From the IMG/VR virus record IMGVR_UViG_3300009177_000026, positions 1-32,955 of that record: 32,955 nucleotides of DNA, one strand, 5' to 3'. Under the pieces are notes generated by a model. That model was not told the DNA's origin and did no database searches. It saw only the letters and a program-made list of their open reading frames with translations. Made by a program: the position numbers and the translations under genes. Below, piece by piece: positions 8,078 to 15,813 of the stretch (position 1 is its first letter; each line of letters opens with the position of its first letter). This DNA comes from a virus.

Positions 8078-8467
8078 CTACCGACCCCGCATCAAAAACA
8101 ACCCGGCCGCGCCACCGTAAATCACCCAATTCGGAATAGCCGGAGCCGTGAAGCCGAGCTTTCCCGCGAGCGTCGAAACCAGACTTGTCGACGTGGGCGA
8201 GAAATCCAGGCCCGTCGAGACGTCACCGACGCCATGACCGCCGCAGGTTCCTCCGCAGTGACAATCCCCCGCGCATCCAAGACCAGCCAGGCCCGCCGCA
8301 GCTCGACCGCCCAGGCGCATCGAGCGAGCCGGAGCAAGGAAGTTCGCCGGAGCCTTAAGGCGTCGCGGATCCGCGAACGCGTAAGGCGGAGGGTAGTACA
8401 TCCACGTCCACGGTTTCACCGCGTCATATTCACCGAGACCAGCCGGCCGCGTCGACATATAAGCCAT
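8078..8467 (-). CDS. Small Cys/Gly-rich tail-anchored virion protein
   Basis: 129 residues from ATG 8467 (MAYMSTRPAGLGE). Two Gly-Leu-Gly motifs are present: PAGLGE near residue 10 and AGLAGLGCAGDCHCGGTC near residue 60. The second leads into a four-Cys cluster. The C-terminus is a membrane helix (IPNWVIYGGAAGLFLM) ending RGR. The opening MAYM parallels MGYM of the upstream gene, so the two may be distant paralogues. It is likely a virion membrane protein. Cleavage at the GLG motif is speculative. Confidence 0.8.
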   Translation of the reverse strand: MAYMSTRPAGLGEYDAVKPWTWMYYPPPYAFADPRRLKAPANFLAPARSMRLGGRAAAGLAGLGCAGDCHCGGTCGGHGVGDVSTGLDFSPTSTSLVSTLAGKLGFTAPAIPNWVIYGGAAGLFLMRGR

Positions 8468-8470
8468 TTC

Positions 8471-8908
8471 TTACCGCCGCCCCTTTCCAAAGAACGAACC
8501 CAAGCCAATCACCGCGACCGAAGCCAGCAGAACCATAACGCCGATCCCGCTAGGCCCGCCCGTCGACGCGACCACGCCCGGAGAAAAGATTTGCGAGAGC
8601 CAGGGACTTTGCGCGACTGAATCGAGCTGCGCATACATGCCCGGTTCCTGCTCGCGATCCGCCGCCATCGCCGCATTCGCCAGGTCAACAGCCGTTTGCT
8701 GATTCGCCGGCGTTTGCCGAGTCGTCGCGAGCTGCTGCTTCTGCCACGCCTCAATATCCGCTTCCGTAGGAACGCACAGCGGAGTATTGAAAAACGGCAG
8801 CGCCGCAGGGTTCCACGGATTGCAATACCACGCATCGACGCGGATAGAATTCTTATCCGACACCAACGGCCGCGCATCCCCGAGACCACCCGCCCGCATG
8901 TAACCCAC
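8471..8908 (-). CDS. Tail-anchored virion protein with N-terminal GLGD motif
   Basis: 145 residues from GTG 8908 (MGYMRAGGLGD). ATG 8899, which removes three residues, is an alternative. GTG is favoured by the parallel MAYM start of the next gene. GLGD lies at residues 8-11. A soluble middle with WYCNPWNPAALPFFNTPLC contains two Cys. A Gln/Ala-rich helical section (IEAWQKQQLATTRQTPANQQ) follows. The final 25 residues are a membrane helix (VMVLLASVAVIGLGSFF) plus GKGRR. It is the clearest example here of the combined N-terminal GLG and C-terminal anchor design. Confidence 0.82.
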   Translation of the reverse strand: MGYMRAGGLGDARPLVSDKNSIRVDAWYCNPWNPAALPFFNTPLCVPTEADIEAWQKQQLATTRQTPANQQTAVDLANAAMAADREQEPGMYAQLDSVAQSPWLSQIFSPGVVASTGGPSGIGVMVLLASVAVIGLGSFFGKGRR

Positions 8909-9193
8909 TTAGCGGCCCCCCTCGTCGTCGACCGCCGCCGCCTGCTTGCGACGTTGGGGTTTGCGATCCGGAACCAGGCCAAGCCGCCGCGCCACATCGA
9001 CGGCCGTTAGAGGTTCCCGAGGGAGGCCCATATTCTCTACAACGACCTCCGCCACATCCCCTAAGCCGAGATCCCACGCCCGGCCCCCGCCGAGCTTTCG
9101 AGCCAAAGCTTCCGCACCGCGCAGAAACGCTACGTCGACCCGGCCGGCCGGATCCGCGTTACGAAGTGTCTGCGGTTTCGCCTGAAGTTTCAT
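8909..9193 (-). CDS. Small soluble charged protein in the virion operon
   Basis: 94 residues from ATG 9193, which overlaps the upstream stop (ATGA). It is mostly helical and charged (VDVAFLRGAEALARKLGGG, DVAEVVVENMGLP, VARRLGLVPDRK) and ends in EGGR. No membrane segment or Cys motif is present. It may be a chaperone or internal scaffold for the membrane proteins encoded around it, which is inference from position only. The family is not recognised. Confidence 0.75.
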   Translation of the reverse strand: MKLQAKPQTLRNADPAGRVDVAFLRGAEALARKLGGGRAWDLGLGDVAEVVVENMGLPREPLTAVDVARRLGLVPDRKPQRRKQAAAVDDEGGR

Positions 9194-9525
9194 CGAAGCA
9201 CCGAGCCCGCGAGAAATAGACCGCCGATCACAAGGCCGGCGTACAACCAGGCGTTATCAACACCGACGCCGCCCGCGCCAGGCCGCTCGCATTTCAACGT
9301 GTCCGGATTCAACCCGTAGCCGGTGGGACACACGCAAAAGCCGGAGATGCGTTCCCCGAGCGCACAGACCGGAACACCAGCGCCGCCGCCACCTGTTTCG
9401 TTTCCACAGCCGGCGATAGTGTCGCCGGTAAGCGGATCAATCCCGCCAACCACGCATTTCGTCGAATAGGGAAACGGAATCGTCACCGTGTCACCGAAGC
9501 CCCGACGAGTGGAAGAGAGATACAC
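9190..9525 (-). CDS. Cys-rich tail-anchored virion protein
   Basis: 111 residues from GTG 9525 (MYLSSTRRGFGD, similar to MYLSLNGPF of the gene at 10097-11083). GFGD sits where neighbours have GLGD. Residues 24-40 (C.VG.IDPLTGDTIAGCG, followed by Gly repeats) closely match residues 260-276 of the transglutaminase-like protein, with the same 15-residue spacing between Cys. A second Cys cluster, CALGERISGFCVCPTGYG...C, is EGF-like in spacing. The C-terminal membrane helix (WLYAGLVIGGLFLAGSVL) ends in a single Arg. It is probably an exposed, disulfide-stabilised membrane protein of the particle. Confidence 0.82.
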   Translation of the reverse strand: MYLSSTRRGFGDTVTIPFPYSTKCVVGGIDPLTGDTIAGCGNETGGGGAGVPVCALGERISGFCVCPTGYGLNPDTLKCERPGAGGVGVDNAWLYAGLVIGGLFLAGSVLR

Positions 9526-9527
9526 GA

Positions 9528-10100
9528 CTACCGCGCCCCCCGCGTGAGCATCGAGGTTCCGGCCGGCAGGTAATTCAACTTGACGCCCTGCTTTGCGCGA
9601 GCGCGTAAAATCGCCGCCGCCGCAGGAACGGTAATCGTCGACGGAAACGCACGGCCGAGACCGGAGAGCCCTTTAGTTGCCAGGCCAGCAAGGAAAGCCG
9701 CCGCCGACATTTTCGGAGTATCGTTCACATCCGGAGGCCGCCCGTTCGGGAAAAACACCGCGTCGAAGCCCTCGACCAGCGCGGTTTTGCCAGGAAGCCG
9801 GCCGTAGTAGAAATTCCACACGTCAGCCGTCGCCGTCGACGCGCCGGCCGCTTTGATAAGCGCCGCCTCCGTCGTCGGAGGCACGTACTTGTAGGCCGGA
9901 TCCGGACAAGCCGCAAAATCGCACGTCGCGCCGGTTCGGTGAAGCGTCGAGCCGTCCGGACACGTTTTCGTATCCGTTGGACACGTCGCCGGCGTCGCCG
10001 TCGCGCCCGGTATCGCGCCGGCCGGAGCTGCAACAAACTTCGAGTACAGGAAATAACCCGCGCCCGCTAACAAACCGTACTTGATTAAGTTGCTACTCAT
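9528..10100 (-). CDS. N-terminally anchored Cys-motif virion protein
   Basis: 190 residues from ATG 10100, overlapping the preceding stop (ATGA). Residues 5-25 form a membrane helix (LIKYGLLAGAGYFLYSKF), the reverse orientation to most neighbours. Residues about 38-66 carry C..DTKTCPDGSTLHRTGATC.FAACP, a short Cys motif known from many bacterial and viral surface proteins. The rest is a helical domain (ALIKAAGASTATADVWNFYYGRLPG) containing SGLGRAF. A virion membrane location is likely. The role is unknown. Confidence 0.82.
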   Translation of the reverse strand: MSSNLIKYGLLAGAGYFLYSKFVAAPAGAIPGATATPATCPTDTKTCPDGSTLHRTGATCDFAACPDPAYKYVPPTTEAALIKAAGASTATADVWNFYYGRLPGKTALVEGFDAVFFPNGRPPDVNDTPKMSAAAFLAGLATKGLSGLGRAFPSTITVPAAAAILRARAKQGVKLNYLPAGTSMLTRGAR

Positions 10101-11083
10101 CGACCACCCCGCAGCAGATTAGGAAGAATCACCAACGCGCCGATACCCGCAGCCGCAAGCATCCAGACCGGAGCCCCCACCGAAGTAAAGGGAATTCCAA
10201 CCTGTTTCGTAAACAGATCGGATAAGGAGTCGGAGCCGGAGCCGGAGCCGGCGTCGGATCCGGATCCCGCGCCGCCGCCAGTGTTGCCGCCGCCAGGCGT
10301 CGCAGCCACTTTGAAAGTAAGCGAGCCGGCCGACTTTCCGCCGACATACCAGTTTTCAAGCCACGATCCGACCGTATCGGCCGACATGCGGCCGGTGAGC
10401 ACGCGAACCCCGCTCGAATCCGTCGAACCGAAGGAAGAAGCCGGATTAGAGGCCCCGTTTTGCACGCTCGAAGCAGTAACCGGAGAATTCGCCGGGCCGC
10501 GCACCGTCACGCGCCAATCGTCGCCAACCTGAAACGAGGACGTTTGACCAGGCCGCGATACGTTCTCAATCGAAACCCCGAGCGCCGAGCCCGCAGGAGG
10601 AGGCGGAGACGGCGGAATATAGTTCGGATTCGGAGTAAACGGAGTCGGAGCCGGCAGCGTTTCCGGCGTGTAAACATTCTGGTTGATGTAAGGAGTAATC
10701 GGAGCGTACGGCATCGCGCCGCCGCTCATGCTCTGAGGCGTCGCAGGGTCTTGACCATTCCAGAGCATTTGCGCCGTAACGTCCGGATATTGCCGCGTGC
10801 AGCTATCCGGCGTCCGGTTGAAATCCATCATGCAATTCGCCCGCTTGATCCGGTTTTGTTCCGTCTCTATGGCCGCATTGCGTTGCACGCTTGCTTCAAA
10901 CGAAGCCATCACACAGGCGGTATCGTTCGGCGAGCAGTCACCAAGACCGCGAAGGCCACGCGCCGAGCTGCGCACCAGCCGCCGAGGATTCGGAGCCGGA
11001 GGAAAGGGAACCGCGAGCATAGGACCGACGCCACGGCGACCGACAGCGGATTGAACGAATGGACCGTTGAGGCTCAGATACAC
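10097..11083 (-). CDS. Large tail-anchored virion protein with GLGD motif
   Basis: 328 residues from GTG 11083 (MYLSLNGPFVQS). Basic residues lead into SARGLRGLGDCSPND near residues 41-55, then a helical Cys-containing segment (ACVMASFEASVQRN...NCMMDFNRTPDSC). A Pro/Asn/Thr-rich linker precedes a beta-sandwich-like domain at about 175-265 (GQTSSFQVGDDWRVTVRGP...LTFKVAATPG), then a Gly/Ser/Asp linker. The final membrane helix (VWMLAAAGIGALVILP) ends LLRGGR. The domain order suggests a stalked surface protein on a membrane. Confidence 0.85.
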   Translation of the reverse strand: MYLSLNGPFVQSAVGRRGVGPMLAVPFPPAPNPRRLVRSSARGLRGLGDCSPNDTACVMASFEASVQRNAAIETEQNRIKRANCMMDFNRTPDSCTRQYPDVTAQMLWNGQDPATPQSMSGGAMPYAPITPYINQNVYTPETLPAPTPFTPNPNYIPPSPPPPAGSALGVSIENVSRPGQTSSFQVGDDWRVTVRGPANSPVTASSVQNGASNPASSFGSTDSSGVRVLTGRMSADTVGSWLENWYVGGKSAGSLTFKVAATPGGGNTGGGAGSGSDAGSGSGSDSLSDLFTKQVGIPFTSVGAPVWMLAAAGIGALVILPNLLRGGR

Positions 11084-11084
11084 G

Positions 11085-11807
11085 CTAGTCGTCCCCCATC
11101 GCCAGAGCCAGGCCCACCAAGCCGGCCGGAATCACTAACTGCGAAAGCGGCATGCCGAAAACCGTAGTCGTCGGATCGATCCCCACCGAGGAGAGAACCG
11201 TTGAGCCGCCGCCATCGCCCACCACACCCGTATCGTTTGCGATTGGATCCCGATGCACCGTAAACCAATCGCAGCCCGTTCCGGTGGGACACCACGGAGC
11301 CGATCCGCCGCGCACGATTCGTTCCGAAATACAGCGCCGGCCGGCGTCGCCTAGAGCTGGATTGCCGCACATGCGCTGCAATTGGGCGATTACGTCGTCT
11401 ATCAGCCCGAGCGCCGCCAGGCGCGATGCTTCGGTGCGAACCGGTTGCGCCCAATAACGCCGCTCGACCTCTACCAAAGCATCCGCCGCCTGATTCGCTA
11501 TCGCAGTTGCTTGCGTGCAGGTAGGACCACACCCACGATTGAAAACCGGTGTTAATACCGCGATCAGCCCCGCCGCCGCCGCAATGAACGGAGCCGCAGG
11601 CCCCGTAAATGGCGCGACCACCGCCAAGGCTCCAGCCACGCCGCCCGCCACTTTCGAGCCCGTCGAAATCGCAGTAGTAACGCCGAGCGTCGCGCCCGAA
11701 GTCACCCCGAGCGCAATCTGCGTATTTGTAGGAGTCGCCCCCAACCCGGCCAGGCGATAGCGCGAGGAGGAAGAGAAGGCCGGAACGCCATAGGGACGGA
11801 CGTACAT
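11085..11807 (-). CDS. Multi-helix membrane virion protein with N-terminal GLGA
   Basis: 240 residues from ATG 11807 (MYVRPYGVPAF). RYRLAGLGATP lies at residues 16-26. Residues 38-85 are strongly hydrophobic and small-residue-rich (GVAGALAVVAPFTGPAAPFIAAAAGLIAVL), probably two membrane helices or a fusion-peptide-like hairpin. A soluble middle domain has seven Cys (RGCGPTC, RMCG, RRC, WC, GC) and the segment DWFTVHRDPIANDTG. A final hydrophobic stretch (LVIPAGLVGLALAMG) ends in DD rather than the basic tail. It could be a membrane-penetration or entry protein. That role is inference. Confidence 0.85.
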   Translation of the reverse strand: MYVRPYGVPAFSSSSRYRLAGLGATPTNTQIALGVTSGATLGVTTAISTGSKVAGGVAGALAVVAPFTGPAAPFIAAAAGLIAVLTPVFNRGCGPTCTQATAIANQAADALVEVERRYWAQPVRTEASRLAALGLIDDVIAQLQRMCGNPALGDAGRRCISERIVRGGSAPWCPTGTGCDWFTVHRDPIANDTGVVGDGGGSTVLSSVGIDPTTTVFGMPLSQLVIPAGLVGLALAMGDD

Positions 11808-12965
11808 TCAAGATTTGCGCCCCGATACCGCCATCACCAGCACGACCGCTAACCCAATGCCGAGAATCGGCAGGAGCGAAGAAGTTGGAGACGGGGAAAG
11901 ATACTGCGCACCATACGCGCCGGTGTTAGAAACGATTTGACCGTTCGCCAGGCGCGTCGTCACACCAGACGGAAGGAAAGCCGTTTGCGCCACTTTGCCG
12001 GCCGTCGAAATCGCGTTAGAGAAGATCGAGCCCCAATCGATCGGTTTGGAAATCGCGCCGCCGCCACCGCCGCCGCCCGTCACGAACGGAAATGAAATCG
12101 ACTGCGAATCACTCCCGCCACCGCCGCCGCCATCGCCGCAGCTCGCGACCGTGTCGCCCGTCGCCTCATCGATCATCCCGACGTAGCAACCCGAGAGACC
12201 GGAACGCCGGCGATAGCCGTGCATTGCCGAGGGAGCAAAGGAGAGCTCGACCGGCCGGCCGTCGAGGTTCCAAGCCTGCCGGCGAAACGTGTGCGACGCC
12301 GGAACCATCCAGCCCGGATATTCACCGTGCGATCCGTCGACCGGAACGAGCAAGCCGTCAGGGAGCTGCGCGACCGCGAACACATGCGACCAGCGCCGAG
12401 GGTCCGACGGATCCGCCGCGACCGTCACAATGTAGGCACGCAAGCCGAGGATGCGAAGCAGCGCACACGCCAGCATCGTGAACCCGTCGCAATCTTCTTT
12501 CGGTTCCGGTTCGCGCACCAGCACGGCCGGAGCAATCAGGAGATCGAGCGCACCAGGTTCGCCGATCCGAAACAGGCGCGGTTCGTCGTGAACGTACTTG
12601 ACCGAATGCTTTAGCATCCAGAAGACCGCCCAGACAACCATGCGAGGGTCAGGGTTCGGACCCGCGAAAACGTGAACAGCTTTCGCCGCCCATTGCCTCA
12701 CCACGTCATCATCGACGCCGGCCCGGATGTATTCGCACATCTTAGCGACCGTTTGACGCGTCGACGTATCGGAGTCTGACGAAGCCGAAATCTTTTCTTT
12801 CACCACGCCGGCGTCGCCCGCGCCAGGCGAAGCCGCCCGAGCTGCGGCCGGAGCGCCCGCGCCGGCAGGACGCACAACCAAGGAAGGCGACGGCCGGCCC
12901 TCATAGGATCCGCGTTCACCGTAGCATCCGGAATCGAGATCGCCGCCCAACGGATCAAAGCTCAC
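11808..12965 (-). CDS. Transglutaminase-like cysteine protein with C-terminal membrane anchor
   Basis: 385 residues. The GTG start at 12965 overlaps an upstream TAG. Residues about 90-245 carry the transglutaminase-like triad in order: Cys159 in KEDCDGFTMLACALLRILGL, His194 in RRWSHVFAVAQ and Asp210 in LVPVDGSHG. This core occurs in cysteine peptidases and transamidases. Residues 260-276 carry a Cys-pair motif repeated in the 111-residue protein at 9190-9525, followed by poly-Gly. The last 20 residues are a membrane helix ending SGRKS. As the first large gene of the virion operon it is the best candidate for a maturation protease or cross-linking enzyme acting on its membrane-anchored neighbours. 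Peptidoglycan cleavage at entry is an alternative. Confidence 0.87.
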   Translation of the reverse strand: MSFDPLGGDLDSGCYGERGSYEGRPSPSLVVRPAGAGAPAAARAASPGAGDAGVVKEKISASSDSDTSTRQTVAKMCEYIRAGVDDDVVRQWAAKAVHVFAGPNPDPRMVVWAVFWMLKHSVKYVHDEPRLFRIGEPGALDLLIAPAVLVREPEPKEDCDGFTMLACALLRILGLRAYIVTVAADPSDPRRWSHVFAVAQLPDGLLVPVDGSHGEYPGWMVPASHTFRRQAWNLDGRPVELSFAPSAMHGYRRRSGLSGCYVGMIDEATGDTVASCGDGGGGGGSDSQSISFPFVTGGGGGGGAISKPIDWGSIFSNAISTAGKVAQTAFLPSGVTTRLANGQIVSNTGAYGAQYLSPSPTSSLLPILGIGLAVVLVMAVSGRKS

Positions 12966-13078
12966 TATTTGCGCCCCCCAATACGGCCGGCCGAAAGCAT
13001 GAGCAATGAGGATCTACGCCGACGAGCAGACGATAGCCCGCGAAGACACCCGGAGAGCCGTAGGCGAAAGATCCTCAT
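12965..13078 (-). CDS. Possible 37-residue very basic peptide at the operon head
   Basis: ATG 13078 to TAG 12965 encodes MRIFRLRLSGCLRGLSSARR, then RRSSLLMLSAGRIGGRK. Its stop overlaps the GTG of the transglutaminase-like gene (TAGTG), as expected for coupled genes, and the GGRK end echoes the tails of the virion membrane proteins. Against it, it lies across an inverted repeat and has only a weak ribosome site, so it could be fortuitous. Confidence 0.35.
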   Translation of the reverse strand: MRIFRLRLSGCLRGLSSARRRRSSLLMLSAGRIGGRK

Positions 13079-13081
13079 TGC
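13003..13081. repeat. Long inverted repeat in the divergent control region
   Basis: GCAATGAGGATCT at 13003-13015 is exactly complementary to AGATCCTCATTGC at 13069-13081, with 53 bases between. It sits in the 221-bp region from which the leftward virion operon and the rightward 13187 operon diverge. It could be a paired operator, a leader hairpin of the leftward mRNA or a packaging signal. No clear sigma70 promoter pair was found in the region. A TTGCGA (about 13115) and the AT-rich stretch at about 13121-13150 are weak rightward candidates. Confidence 0.6.
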
Positions 13082-13186
13082 GAATGAGGCTCAACCCTAG
13101 CGCACCATCGACGCGATTGCGACAACTCTGTTACTTAAGTTAGTCTTACACCGAAACCGGGAAACACCCGCGAAGGAGTCCGATAG

Positions 13187-14728
13187 ATGGCAACCAGCGA
13201 GATTGAAACGCGAGGTTTCGAGCCTGAAACCGCCGCGATCCACATGGCAGAACCGAAAAAAGAGCCGGCAAAGAACAAAGGAGGCCGGCCGAGGAGCCCA
13301 CGAGCGAAGCCCGAAGGCGAATCCGGCGACGCCGAGCAAGACGACGACTTTTTTCTGAATCTTAAGCGCGTCGACCCCGAGGAATGGACAGAGCGGCTAT
13401 TCATGTACCTCTATCGAACCGCGCCCCTCATCGACCGCAAGCAGACCGCAGGCCAACACAACAACATCGAGAAGATATCCGAGCCCGTCGACCAAAACGA
13501 CATCATGCTCCGCCACGGCAGCGGAGGCTATAAGTTGATTCTGATTCGCTACGACCCGAGCGCCCCCCGGCCGCAGCAATACAAGAAAGTGCGAGAGAAG
13601 TTTTTCCGGATCTTCAATCCGAAGTTCCCGCCGAAGATCCCCTTAGGAGATTGGATTGACGATCCGCGTAACAAAGATTGGGAATGGGCGAAACGAATCA
13701 TGGAGGCCGAGCAGATGACCGGACAGCCGCAAGGAAACAACGGAGCCGGAGGCGACGCGACCGCGATGTTTCAGGCCGCAGTTTCGGCAGTGAAGGAGCT
13801 CCGCCCCGACGCCACCCCAGACGAATCGATCAGTATTGCCCGATTCGCTATTGAACAGATGCGCGAGAACCAGAAAGGCGGAGGCGACACAAACGCCCTC
13901 GTCGGAACGCTTGTAACCGCGCTAATAACCGCCATCACCAACCGGCCCGCCGCAGCGCCGGCCGGCCCGGATCCGGCGACAACGATGCTACTCGACGAAC
14001 TGAAGCACGCCCGCAACGAAGCCGCCGAGGAGCGGAAATTTGCTCGCGAGCTGATGCTGAAGCAGCAGAACGGAGGCGGATTAAAAGACAAGCTCGAAGA
14101 GTTACAGCTTCTCAAAGGTCTAACCGGTTTCTTCCGGAACGCCCCCGCCGCGCCCGCCGCCGAATCCAACTGGATTCAGGAATTAGGATCGAAGGCCATC
14201 GACGCGTTACCCCTCGTCGTATCCGCCATGACCAGGACGCCCCCCACCCGGCCCGCCATTCCAGCCACGGCGACGCCGGCGACCGCCAACCCCAACACCG
14301 CGACGCCGGCCGGCGACGCGCAGAGCCAACCCGAGGAGAACCCCGAAACTATGATTGGTTTGATTAACAACCAATACGGACACATGTTCGATACCATCGT
14401 GCCGCAGCTCGTCGACCAGTTCCAGCGCGGACTAACCGGAATGGACTTCCGAGATTGGCTTTGCGATGAATATGGCGCAGCCACTTGGCGAACGCTCAAA
14501 GCGATGCACACCGAAACTCTGTTAGGCGTTCTCGACCTACGCAAGAAGGAAGCGCCCGACAACATAATCCGCGAGCTGCTCGCGAAGCTCACGCCCCGCG
14601 ACAAAGTCGCCGCGTTCATCGAAGAATTCAAGAGCGATGAAGAGAGCCCGAACGCCGGCGAAGATGACGACGACGACACCACACCACCCGCGACGCCGGC
14701 CGTTACTCCGAATGTGAGGACGTTCTAA
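13187..14728 (+). CDS. Large AT-hook-like protein of unknown function (replication or assembly)
   Basis: 513 residues from ATG 13187, with AAGGAG 8 nt upstream. Residues 20-45 are basic with KNKGGRPRSPRAK, an AT-hook-like DNA-binding motif. Residues about 60-170 look like a conserved folded domain (EEWTERLFMYLYRTAPLI, DIMLRHGSGGYKLILI, RIFNPKFPPKIPLGDW). Residues about 190-300 are helical. Ala/Pro/Thr linkers follow, then a helical domain at about 390-485 (NQYGHMFDTIVPQLVDQF, DFRDWLCDEYG) and an acidic end (EDDDDD). No Walker A, nuclease or polymerase motif is present. It heads a four-gene rightward operon with zinc proteins. An assembly scaffold or a DNA-organising protein is possible. Confidence 0.87.
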   Translation: MATSEIETRGFEPETAAIHMAEPKKEPAKNKGGRPRSPRAKPEGESGDAEQDDDFFLNLKRVDPEEWTERLFMYLYRTAPLIDRKQTAGQHNNIEKISEPVDQNDIMLRHGSGGYKLILIRYDPSAPRPQQYKKVREKFFRIFNPKFPPKIPLGDWIDDPRNKDWEWAKRIMEAEQMTGQPQGNNGAGGDATAMFQAAVSAVKELRPDATPDESISIARFAIEQMRENQKGGGDTNALVGTLVTALITAITNRPAAAPAGPDPATTMLLDELKHARNEAAEERKFARELMLKQQNGGGLKDKLEELQLLKGLTGFFRNAPAAPAAESNWIQELGSKAIDALPLVVSAMTRTPPTRPAIPATATPATANPNTATPAGDAQSQPEENPETMIGLINNQYGHMFDTIVPQLVDQFQRGLTGMDFRDWLCDEYGAATWRTLKAMHTETLLGVLDLRKKEAPDNIIRELLAKLTPRDKVAAFIEEFKSDEESPNAGEDDDDDTTPPATPAVTPNVRTF

Positions 14729-14732
14729 AAAC

Positions 14733-15266
14733 ATGGCGCAAAGAATTCTCGTACCCGCCACCTGTAAGGTATGCGGAGAGGTTTTCTACGGCCCGGCCGA
14801 GGGACTCGGAGGCGGACGCCTGATAGTCGGAGAAGACCCGAAGCGCCGCGACAAGCTTTATATGGCGACGCTTATTCAGCACATCGAAGCGAAGCACCCC
14901 GGCGACATCAAGCAGGCCCGAATGCTTGGAGCCGAGTATGCGGGAATGCTCGCACTCGCGATTTTCCAAACCACCGACGAAGGAGTGAACCAGCAGCGCG
15001 ACTATCAGCGATGGAGGGTTCACCAGAATTCGATTGCGCTGCGAGTGACGAATGAGCGCATCGACGCCCGCGTGCAAGAGACGTTCGACCGCGTATTGAA
15101 GCAGCACGAAGAATTCGCAACTGCGTTCAGTTCCGAATTGTCGGAGCTCGCCGAGGCGATGAAAGAGACAATGCGCGTTATGCGCGACGTACTCGAAGAA
15201 GTCGACCGCTACCCTAGTTTGACCGATGAGGAACCCGAATCGGCCGTTTCGACCGTCCAAAACTGA
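14733..15266 (+). CDS. C2H2-like zinc-finger and coiled-coil protein
   Basis: 177 residues from ATG 14733, 4 nt after the preceding stop. Residues 8-50 have CKVCGEVF, then IQHIEAKHPGD, a Cys-x2-Cys and His-x4-His arrangement typical of a small zinc finger. The C-terminal half (about 95-165) is a long amphipathic helix (VQETFDRVLKQHEEFATAF, ELAEAMKETMRVMRDVLEEV) likely to form a coiled coil. It may bind DNA or act as an adaptor with the large protein encoded before it. The family is not recognised. Confidence 0.85.
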   Translation: MAQRILVPATCKVCGEVFYGPAEGLGGGRLIVGEDPKRRDKLYMATLIQHIEAKHPGDIKQARMLGAEYAGMLALAIFQTTDEGVNQQRDYQRWRVHQNSIALRVTNERIDARVQETFDRVLKQHEEFATAFSSELSELAEAMKETMRVMRDVLEEVDRYPSLTDEEPESAVSTVQN

Positions 15267-15275
15267 CAAAATAGC

Positions 15276-15312
15276 CAGCGTCTAGCGTTGCGTAGAGCAG
15301 CGTTAGACGCTG
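15276..15312. repeat. Hairpin between 14733-15266 and 15331-15813
   Basis: CAGCGTCTAGCG (15276-15287) pairs with CGTTAGACGCTG (15301-15312): 12 bp with one G-T pair and a 13-nt loop. There is no T-run after it, so it is not a standard terminator. It lies directly upstream of the next start codon and overlaps a TATACA-like sequence (15316-15321), so an operator or leader structure is more likely. Confidence 0.5.
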
Positions 15313-15330
15313 TGTTATACACTGTCAGGT

Positions 15331-15813
15331 ATGGCGACATCCCCCCGCAAACCCAAAGCCCCCACAGCCGAATCCGAGAGCACGCCGCAGAAGCGAAAAC
15401 GGTGCGATAACTGCGGCAATTTTTTCAAGCTCGCAGACAAGAGCAAAGGCGGAAGCCCGCAGAGATTTTGCAAAACGAAATGTCGGAGAGACTTCAACAA
15501 CAACCGCGCCGGATTCGGAAAGCTCAGAGAGACATTGCCGCGATTCATCGAGGCCGAAGTTAAGCGCCAGCTCACCATCATGGCGCAAGGTCTCACGATT
15601 GCCGACGTTGAGAAGATCATCGACGAACGCGATTTAGTCGAGCGCCGCGAGCTCACGCCCGAGGGAATCGAGATTGTACGCCGCGCCGTCAAACGTCGAC
15701 GCGAACGGATCACGGCCGAGATGGAAGCAAGGAAGGCCGCGACCGATCCAAAACGCGCCGTCGCCGAATTCGTACACAAGGTTTTCTTAGCGCCCGGAGA
15801 AACGGAACAGTGA
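15331..15813 (+). CDS. Treble-clef-type zinc-finger protein
   Basis: 160 residues from ATG 15331. Residues 24-50 show CDNCGNFF, then RFCKTKCRRDFNN, a Cys-x2-Cys and Cys-x3-Cys zinc site typical of small DNA- or protein-binding fingers in phages. The N-terminus is Lys/Pro-rich. The rest is charged helix (VEKIIDERDLVERRELTP, VRRAVKRRRERITAEMEAR). It is probably a transcriptional regulator or replication accessory. It ends in a GTGA overlap with the next gene. Confidence 0.83.
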   Translation: MATSPRKPKAPTAESESTPQKRKRCDNCGNFFKLADKSKGGSPQRFCKTKCRRDFNNNRAGFGKLRETLPRFIEAEVKRQLTIMAQGLTIADVEKIIDERDLVERRELTPEGIEIVRRAVKRRRERITAEMEARKAATDPKRAVAEFVHKVFLAPGETEQ

